From positions 270,014 through 285,737 of the forward strand of contig MU646722.1 in NCBI GenBank assembly GCA_026770585.1: 15,724 nt of DNA. Direction: 5' to 3'. The position numbers and the translations under genes are program-made. This document shows positions 1 to 9,800 of the stretch, piece by piece. How positions within the stretch are numbered: the first letter of the stretch is position 1; each line of letters begins with the position of its first letter. The DNA comes from Baffinella frigidus. Its lineage: Eukaryota; Cryptophyceae; Cryptomonadales; Baffinellaceae. The notes beneath the pieces were generated by a model that made no database searches, was not told the origin of the DNA, and worked only from the letters and a program-made list of their open reading frames with translations.

Positions 1-588
1 GACTTTTCATGAAATCCTGCAATTTAGCCCCGCAGGGGCTCTAGTGGGGGTGCTACGCCCCCCCCCCCAAAAAAAATTCGGGTGCTGCGCCCCCGGCCCC
101 CCCCCCCCCTGAGGTTGGAGGCCAGCCGGGGAAGGGAAGGCCACGGTAAATTTTCGTGCAGGTTGCGAGCCTCGAGGTTCCCCAGGCCTGGAGGCTCACA
201 ACCTCCAGCTTGAAATTCTAGAATTTGATCCTCTGACGCAACGAGCATGAACTTTGCGCGGTGTTCGACGAAGTGTTGTGAGGAGAGCTAGGAGAGAGAG
301 CTAGGAGCGACTCACTGATCTCCACCGGAGCCCAACCCCTCGCACGTGCCACGCCGCGTCTCGCCCAAACCGAGATTGAATTCGACGCAGAAGGAGGGTT
401 CGACGCGCGGGCTTTTCGCGGAGCTGTAGCTGCGAGCGTGAGGAAGGCCCGATCAGCAGGAAGGAGTCCTGGAATACTGTGTCTTCATCCCGTGTAGACG
501 CTCGAACGCTCGTGCGGCCAGCCGCATCCGTAAAAGCTTGGCGACCTAACCGTGAAGCATCGTCGCTGCTAGATAGAGGGGAGCAAGG
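1..588. other. Upstream region and probable 5' leader
   Basis: No convincing coding sequence. Positions 40-120 hold poly-C and poly-A tracts and two GGGTGCTRCGCCCCC motifs about 38 bases apart, each partly self-complementary. Positions 159-208 form an imperfect hairpin (CAGGTTGCGAGCCTC against GAGGCTCACAACCTCC). A short GAGAGCTAG direct repeat lies near 283-303. The last 100 bases before the ATG at 589 probably form the 5' UTR. No TATA box stands out, so no promoter is called. Confidence 0.4.
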
Positions 589-705
589 ATGTCCGTGCCA
601 GCGACGATTGAGGAGTTCTGCCAGCGGCACGGGCTGTCGGAGTGCCTCCCGATGCTGCGCGAGAACGAGGTCGACCTTGACGTCGTGCGCGAGCTCTCAA
701 AGCAG
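589..705 (+). CDS. Exon 1: first half of SAM-like domain
   Basis: Encodes residues 1-39, beginning MSVPATIEEFCQRHGL and ending RELSKQ, followed by a GTATGT donor. The pattern EEFCQRHGL, then ENEVDLDVV, then ELS is the first part of a SAM fold (helices 1-3; the GL turn and the E-N-E/I-D motif are typical). The ATG context is GCAAGG before ATG and an in-frame TAG lies 15 bases upstream. Phase 0 donor. The following intron (706-785) is 80 nt, with a possible branch site TTGAC at 764-768. Confidence 0.85.
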
Positions 706-3700
706 GTATGTTTCCGGGACTCTCCACCCACGATTTCCATCGAATTTCGCCCAGACAGAGTGGTTGACGGGTCCGTCTTGCTCAGGACTGGCGGGAGATG
801 GGCATGCGAGAACCCGACATCGAGCGGCTCCTCGCGGGCTGCCGCCAGCTCCCCCCCGGGTCTTTCCGGCAGTGGGGCAAGGCGAACCCGGTCGCGGCGG
901 CTGTGCAGCACGCCATGGCAGCTGATGGCGCTGCGGCGCTGCTCAAGGCGGCTGATCTGAAAGCCGCGCAGGCGAGCCCTGCACCCCTACACCTGTCTCA
1001 CTCTATTTGTTCTCACTGTTTTTTTATCCCGGGGGAATCTCCGCTCGAAAGTTGACGGATTCGTACGGCACACCCAGAATGTCAACTTGAGAATAGTCGG
1101 TCAAGCTGAGTGAGGCAGAGCCAGTAAACCCGAAACCATAACCCTCAACCCCTAAACCCTCAACCAGGAAGGAGCGGGGGGGGCGCAGAAAAAGGCAGGG
1201 CAGCAGAAGACCGTTGCGCGGTTTGGCGTGAAGCAGGCCAAGGTAAACCCTCAACCCGAAGCCCTAAAACCTAAACCCGAAACCTCAAACCCTAAACCCT
1301 AAACCCTAAGCCCTAAACCCTGAACCCTAAACCCTAAACCCTAAACCCTAAACCCTAAACCCTGAACACTCACCCCCAAACCCTAAACCCTAAACCCTGA
1401 ACAAGGCGATGATTGCAAACCCTAACCCCCAAATCATCACCCATCAACAATCATCCTGAACCTGAACCTGAACCCTAAACCCTGAACCCGCAGCGCTCCA
1501 AATCCCAACGCTACACCCTGAACCACCACGCCAGAGCCTTGGAAGGGGTCGCCAAAAGTCAATTCCTCCTCAGGGCAGTGGTTTTCAAAAGTCAACAACC
1601 GCTTTCAGACGCGGGTTGAAAAAATGAACACCCTCCTGCACTCTGGCGTGGCAGGCTCCTCAGGGGGAGGACGAGAAGAAGAAGGAGGACGAGAAGAAAA
1701 CGCGCGGGGGGAAGGTTCACCCTCACCCCTACACCCTAAACTCGGAACCCTCACTCCCAACCCCTAACCCCTAACCCCTAAACCCTGAACCCTAAAATCG
1801 GAACCCTAAACCCCGAACCCTAAACCCCGAGCCCTAAACCCTCAACCCTCAACTCTAGCACCCAAACCCTTAACCCTTCTTTTCCATTGCGCTCAAGCCT
1901 TCTCCATTGCGCTCAAGCCTGAAACTAGACCCTAAACCCCAAACCCCCAACCCTTAACCCCAACCCCCAACCCTCAACCCCCAACCCCAAACCCCCAACC
2001 CCCAACCCCCAACCCCCAACCCCCAACCCCCAACCCCCAACCCCCAACCCCCAACCCCCAACCCCCAAAGCCGAACCTAACAGCAGATGCACACGGTGCT
2101 GCTGGAGGAGTTGGCTGGTGCGAACATGACGAAGCCCTCTACTGCCATCGGCGCCAAGCAGGTTCGCTTCGAACCCTCAACCCTGAACCCTCCTGACGCT
2201 AAAGTTTTTTAGGGTTAAGGGTTTGGGGTTTAAGTTTTCGGGTATATTGGTACGGACTAGGGTTTAGGGTCTAGGGCCTAGGGTTTGGGGACTAGTTTTA
2301 GGATTCAGGGTTTAGGGTTTAGGGTTTAGGGTTTAGGGTTTATGGTTCATATACACCTCGCTCATATGCATTCTTTGCTCACGAGACGTATATGCCCCGT
2401 GAACAGGAGTTGGCCAAGGAGCTAGTGGCATAATATATGTATATATATATATGTATATATATGTATATGTTCTTTGGTTGTATATATATATATATATATA
2501 AATACCTCTCTCAAATATATCCACTGTGCTCACAAGACGTATATATACCTCCACAGGAGTTGGCGAAGGACCTGGTGGCGCGGGGGCTGAAGCGCGGCGC
2601 CGAGGGGCTGCCGCAGGAGGCTATGACCCTCTTCGCCCAGGCATACCCCCAACTAGAAAAACCCTCAACTAGAAAGGCTTCCAGCCCTGACAACCTTTCC
2701 AAAGCCATCAAGTCAATTCCTGGTACACATCCTGGTACGCATGCTTCCCCCCCAATCCTCAACCGTGAAACCCTGGACCCTGAAAGCCTGAAACCTGAAC
2801 CCGGATCCCGGATCCCGAAACCAGACACCCTGTATACCCCTCACTAGAAACGCTTCCAGCCCTGACACCCGTTCTAAAGCCATCAAGTCAATTCCTGGTT
2901 CGTATTTTAAAACCCCGGGATCCTGCGATACCGCAGACCCACTTTTAAAAGACAAAGTTGTTTGGGTTTGTGAAAGGGTCTCAGGGCTGGAAGCTTTTCT
3001 AATGCCGCCGGAGGCTATGACCCTGAGTGACAGGCATACCCCTGAACCCACGCCAGGCCATTTGTCGGAATTTCAGATACAACTGAAAACTCCGAAATCT
3101 GAAACTGAAATCTCCGAAACCTGAAACCTGGACCCGAAATCCGGGGCCAGAAACCCGAACTCCGAAACCCTGAAGCCTGGAGCCTGAGCTCTGAGCCCTG
3201 AACCTGAAGCCCAGACATAACCCCCAATTCTGAGCCCTGACCCTGTCCCTGAATTCTGAACCCTGAACTCTAAACTCTGAACCCTCGACCATGAAACCTA
3301 AACCCTGAACTCCAAGCCCCAAGCCCTATGCCCTAAACCCTGCACCCTAAATCTTGAAAACTAAACCCTAAACATGAACCCTGAACACTAAACCATGAAC
3401 CCCAACACCTAAACACTAAACTCTAGACCCGGGACCCGGGACCCTGAACCCTAAACCCTACAAAACGAAACGCTCGGCAGGCGTTGGAGATATTCCAGGA
3501 TCTGAATGACAAAGCCGCGGCCCTCGACGCGGAAATCAAGCTCCAGCAGGTTGCCCTGCCTCCCCTACCACTTACCAGCCACCGGGGGCGGATATAGTCC
3601 ATCTAAACAATTTGTACTAGAATCTTATCCATTTCCCTAGAACCTAACCGGAATTTCACCTTGAATGCCAAGGTGAAAAGGTCCTCGGTCGCTGCTAAGT

Positions 3701-6700
3701 GGAAACCCCTACTCCCCAACCCCTAAACGAAATCAAGAAACTCGGAACCCGGAACCCCTGACCCCTGAACGAAATCAAGCCTCAGCAGGTTCAGGGGTTA
3801 GCGATTAGGGTTCAGGGTTTGAGGGTTCATGGCTTGGGGGTTTCGGGTGACTTTTTCAAGGTTGATGGGCGCTTGGTGTCTAGGAGTTTTAGGGGTTGTG
3901 TGTTTTGGGCTTTTGGGGTATGGTTTAGGGGTTACGGTGAGGTGTAGGGTTTAGGGTTTAGGGGTTAGGGTAGGGTGTAGGGTATCGGGTGCAGGGTTCA
4001 GGGTTTAAGGGTTGGGGTAGGGTGTAGGGTGTAGGGGTTAGAGGTTAGGGGTTAGGGCAGATGATGTTCTGGTCTTCCAGGACATCGACGACAAGCCCGC
4101 CTTGTCCTGAAAAATCAAGCTCCAGCAGGTTCAGGGTTTGTTGGGTGCTTGGGTTTGAGAGTTGAAGGATTTGAGGGGTGTAGGGTTTGGTTTGTAAAGA
4201 CGCGGCCCGCGATGTGGCAATCAAGCTCCAGCAGGGTTTTCTCAAACCCTAAACTCTAAACCCTGAACCAATGAACCCTAAACCCTGAACCCTAAACCCC
4301 GAACCCGAACCCGAACCCAAAGCCAGTCCCCTTATCCCTAATCTCTAACCCTGAATCAGGCCACGCACCAGCACAAGATAGACCAGTCCCTGAACCCTGA
4401 GCCCTCAACCCTCAACCCTAAACCATGAACCCTGCGCCCTAAACTCTGAACCCTGAACCCTGAACCCTGAACCCCCAACCTTCAACCCTCCACCCTCCAC
4501 CCAAACCCCAACCCAACCCCAACCCCTAAAGCCTGGGCCCTGAATGTGCAGGCGACACACCAGCACAAGATGAGGCAGTCGATCCTTGAAGAAGAAGACA
4601 AACAGCTGCGGTTCACCCCCACGCCTTCTTTCATATATGTCCCGTGTACGGACAGGGGCTTCCTCCCGCGCTCTTTCGTCCTCCCGCTCCGCCACCCCAC
4701 TTAGCAGCGCCCGAGTTCCTTTTCACCTCGAATTCAAGGCGAAATTCCGGTTAGGTTGGAGAGCAACGGATAAGATTCTAGTTCAAATAGTTTAGGTGGA
4801 CTGTATCCGTGAAGCCCCCGGTCGCTGCAAAGTGGAACCCCAAATCCTGAGCCTCACCACAAGCAATTCGTAGCAGCTTATCCTGGGGTTTCCAAGCCCA
4901 TGATTCCTGGTACAAATCTAAGGAAATCGTTGACTTCACGTCCCGGGCCATATATCCACCCCGTAGGAAATTCCTAGGCCCCTAGAGATTTCCTACCGTA
5001 CAGTATCACGAAACAATTAAATGAATTGTATTCCTTCGGACGACCCCTTCCACACAGCGGGATACGAAGAGATTTTCGGCCTAAATCGGGCCACCTTTCC
5101 GTTACCTTATCCGTAGGAACCCCCCTATGCCCTTAGGCGTCGCCTACCGTAGGGTCCTAGGTATTATCGCTTAGGGGTTATTCAGAACCCTTTCGAAGTC
5201 CGCTGTGTGGTAAGCTGCTACGGGTTGCGGTCGCCAGCACACGATGGGCGGTCCAGAGAGATTGGTAATTTATTGCCAAACAACCAGCGTCAGCGCTGCA
5301 CATGCCCTCTGCATTGTGCTACATACTGTACCCCGTGTCGGCCGCTCTTACGAGCTTTTCCCGGATGGATTCTATCTCCACATCCTAAAATGGGCGATCC
5401 ACGCAGCAGAGGGCAGGCAGCCAAAACCCTCAACCCTAAGCCGTCAGCCTCAAATCCTGAACCCAGAACCCTGAACCCCCCCCCCCCAAACCCCTAAACC
5501 TTACACCCTCAAAATTGAACCCTGAACCCTAACCCCTAATCCCTAAACCCCAAACCCCAAACCTCAAACTCTAAACCCTAAACCCTGGATGAGATGTATC
5601 GTAAACCTTACAAACCCTAAACCCCAAACCCCACGCCAGACTGAACCTCGCGACATGGCACACGGCACTCAACCCTAAACCCTGAACCCTTAACCCTAAG
5701 CCCCGCACTTGAAACCCTAAACCCTAAACCCTAAACCCTAAACCCTAAACCCTAAACCCTGGATGTTTCGTACTGTAAACCTTAAAAACCTCACCCCCAA
5801 ACCCCAACTCAGGCTGAATCTCGCGGCAAGGCACAGGGCGATCAACCCTCAACCCTCAACCCTCAACCCTACGCCTCGCAATTTAAACCCTGAGCCCTGC
5901 ACTTTAAACCTTAAACCCTACTCCCAACCCCTACGACAGGCTGAACCTCGCGACAGGGCAGAATGCGACCAACCCTCAATCCTTCGCCCCACAAAAACCC
6001 TGAGCCCTGCACTGTACACCCTGAACCCCAAACCCTGGATGTTTCGTACCGCAAACCTTAAAATCCTCAACCCCAAACCCCTACGGCAGGCTGAATCTCG
6101 CGGCAGGGCAGAAGGCGCTCAAGGCGGGGGATCCGTCGACAGCCGCGCAGCGCTGGCGCTCGGTGCCGTCCTGCACCCGAAACCCGAAACCCGATACCCG
6201 AAACGCGATACCCAGTACCCGAAACCCGCAACCCGCAACCCGCAACCGTAAATCCGAAACCCGAAACACGGTACCCGGAACCCGAAACCCGATACCCGAA
6301 ACCCGACATCCTGAATCCGAAACCCGAAATTCCAACCTGTGAACCCTGAACCCTGTACCCTGTACCCGAAACCCGACACCCGAAACACGGTACCCGAAAC
6401 GCGATACGCGAAGCCCGAAACCCGACATCATGCACCTGAACCCCGCTACCCGATACCTTGAACCCGATACCCGAAACCCGCAACCCGCAACCCGAACCCC
6501 GACACCCGAAATGCGGTAAATACCCGAAACGCGACACCCGACACCCGAAACCCGACATCCCGAACCCCTCTACCTGATACCCGAAACCCGACATCCCGAA
6601 CCCGAATCCCGAATCCCGCTGCCCGATATCCTGAACCCGATACCCGAGACACAGGTGCTCGCGATCTACGTCGAGCGCGGCGACGTCGCGGCTGCCGCCG

Positions 6701-6713
6701 AGGTACCTGCCAT

Positions 6714-6755
<42 letters not shown>

Positions 6756-6766
6756 CGAGAGAGAGA

Positions 6767-6832
<66 letters not shown>

Positions 6833-9800
6833 GCGAGCGATAGAGAGAGAGACAGAGAGAGAGCGAGAGAGAGAGCGAGCGAGCGAGAGAGTGAGACACA
6901 CTCTGTTTGTGTGTGAGCGAGAAAGAGCGAGAGAGAGAGAGGCCGCCGAGGTTCAGAGTTGAGCGTTTTGGGTTTAGGGTTGGGGTATCGGGTATCGGAC
7001 TTCGGGTATTGGGTATCGGGTATCGGGTGTCGGGTTTCGGGTTTCGGGGTCGCGGCCGCGGCCGAGGTACCTGCCATAGAGAGAGAGAGAGAGCGAGCGA
7101 GAGAGCGAGAGAGAGAGAGCGCGCGAGAGCGAGAGAGCGGGAGCGAGAGAGAGCAAGAGAGAGCGAGCGAGCGAGCGAGCGAGCGAGCGAGAGAGAGAGC
7201 CGCCGGCTGAGGTTCAGGGTTTAGAGGTGAGGGTTTAGGGTTGGGGTATCGGGTATCGGGCTTCGGGTATCGGGTATCGCGTTTTTGGTGTTGGGGTTCG
7301 GGGTCGCTGGAGCTGCTGAGGTACCTGCCACCTTGAGAGAGCAGAGACAGAGCGAGAGAGAGCGCGCGCGAGACAGAGAGAGAGAGAGCGCGCGCGCGAG
7401 AGAGAGAGCGAGAGAGCGAGAGAGCGAGATAGAGCGAGAGAGAGTGTGTGTACGAGAGAGAGAGAGGGAGAGGGAGAGGGAGAGGGAGTGGGAGAGGGAG
7501 AGAGAGATAGCGAGAGAGAGAGAGAGTTTGTGTGTGGGCGAGAGAAGGAGAGAGGGTGAGCGAGCGAGAGCTGGAGGAGAGAGAGACAGAGATATCGTCG
7601 ACGGCCGAGGTACCTGCCTCGCCATCATCTACGAAAGTTGACGGCCCTAGTACTAACCGTCTACTGTTGGTACTGAACCATGTCAACTTTTGGCAGGTTC
7701 GGAAAATGATGGGCGAGGCAGAGAGGCAGGTTGCTGCGCGCCAGGCAACCCCCACACCCTCAACCCTAATCGCCGAACCCCAAACCCCAAACCCGAAACC
7801 CTAATCGCCGAACCCCAAACCCCAAACCCTAAACCCTAAACCCTAAACCCTGAACCCCAAACTCCAAACCCCACATCCCACACCCCACACCCCAAACCCC
7901 AAATCCTACACCCTACACCCTAAACCCGAAACCCGAAACCCGACACCCGAAACCCCAACCCAGAAACCTGAAACCTGACACCCGAAAGCAGGCGGCAGAG
8001 CAGCAGGGGCACCAGAGCCACCAGGAGGGTGGCCGGGCCGAGGTAATCCCTAAACCTAAACCCATAAACCCAAAAAACAAAACCCAAAACCCAAAACCCC
8101 AAACCCCCCCAAAAAACTGAACCCTGAACCCTGAATCCTGAACCCTGTACCCTGAACCCTGAACCCTGAACCTTGCACCCTGAACCCTGAACCCTGCACC
8201 CTGAACCCTGAACCGTAAACCGTAAAACGACATTTCTGAACCCTCAACCCTCAACCCTCAACCCTCAACCCTAACCCGCAACCCCTAAAACCTAACACCC
8301 AACCCCTAACCCCTAAACCTTAACCCCTAAACCTTATACCGCAAACCGTAACACAGGGCAGCCCGCAGCGCGACGCGGGATGGATCAGCAAAGAGGAGCG
8401 CGTCCGCCGCATCGAGCAGGTTTTCCTCTCTCTCCGTCTATTTAGTCTCACCAATTGGGTGGGCCCGGGCTCTTTTCCGCTCCAAAGTTGACAGATTTGT
8501 ACCGCACGCCCAGAATGTCCACTTTAGCATAGACTGTCAAGCCGGGGAGTCCGCAGCGCGACGCAGGGATGATCAGCAAGGGGGAGCGCGTCCGCCGCAT
8601 CCAGCAGGTTTTCGCGCCAAACTTGACAGATTTGTACCACTTACCCGCTCCACACGGTGGACTACAAACCTTTTATCAAAAGTAAACTTGCCCTGAGATA
8701 CTTGACTTTGAGGAATTTCTGGTGCAATTTGGTCACGCAACACCCTGAATTCCAGCCCCAACGAAAAACCTTCGTGGCCCACCGTGTGGATGTCCACTTT
8801 AGAATAGTCTGGCAACCCGGCAAGGAGGAGTGCGTCCGCCACATCGAGCAGGTTATGAGTCCTCCCGAGGAAATCTCCGATCGCCATACACCCCCGTTTT
8901 TCATGCCGTATTGTCGATTGTCCTCAAGATGCTCCTTTGTCCTGCGACTGAAACGTCAACTTTTGGCAACTGACACGTCAACTTGTGGCGACTGACGCGT
9001 CAACTTGTGGCGACTGAAACGTCAACTTGTGGGGAAATCGTCAACTTTTGGCAGGAGGCGCTGCGGCACGAGGAAGAGGCGCGACGCATCCTACACGAAA
9101 AGCCGGGCAAGACCGCACCCCGCGCCACTCCCGCCCCAGAAAAGGTGCGCTTTGTAGGACAGATCCGTCAACTTTAGAGCGAAAACAAGTTTAGCTGGTA
9201 CAAATCTCCGGAATCAACTTTAAGCGAATTCCCACTTGTGCCGTGGCTGCGCATCCTACACGGAAAGCCGGGCCGGACCCACTAGCCCTTGGAGGTGGCT
9301 CAAATAGTGCTCTGGAACATTTTCGATTCGCCTTGACAGACCCCCGGATATGGGGGCTCTGTGTTGACTTTTGACCTATTTTCGGTGCAGAATCGACTTT
9401 TGGAATTTCTGTTCCAGAGCACTATTTGAGCCACCTCCAAGGGCTAGTGGTGAGTCAAACCTCTCGGTTGTGCTCAACCGCCGAGAATTAGGCCGAAACC
9501 CGAAAGCCTGAACCCTGAACCCTGACCCCCAACCCTCAGTCCCTCATGTTGCTCTACCAGCCATCGCCAGACAGTGGACTTCGCAGACCGTAATGCAGAA
9601 TCCATAACCGTGATCCCGAAACCCGTACCTAGGCGGAGAAGAGGGAGACCAACGGGCTGGAGCGCGCTGCCGAAATCGAGGCCATGCAAGCTGAGCGCCG
9701 CTTGCAGGCGCCTCCCCCCCCCCCCCTCTCCCTTCAGGTAGGTCAAGTGGGGACGGTCCCGCTTCTCATAGACTTTGGTATCACTCAACGCAAGGCTCAA

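Noticed and set aside
24-248. 74-codon minus-strand frame
   Set aside because: Gly-rich translation of homopolymer C/G runs; no start context or domain.
6067-7755. A 562-codon open frame on the minus strand
   Set aside because: It is built from GA/CT microsatellites and heptamers (Ser-Leu and GFRVSGFGYRV repeats), which lack stops in that frame. It has no domain and overlaps exons 9-11 in the other strand.
7913-8254. Minus-strand frames with FRVQGSGFRVQ repeats (also 2713-3322, 4405-4700)
   Set aside because: They are reverse readings of CCCTGAA heptamers.
8944-9054. CRISPR-like array
   Set aside because: Units of 22 bases are contiguous, with no unique spacers, in a eukaryotic intron.
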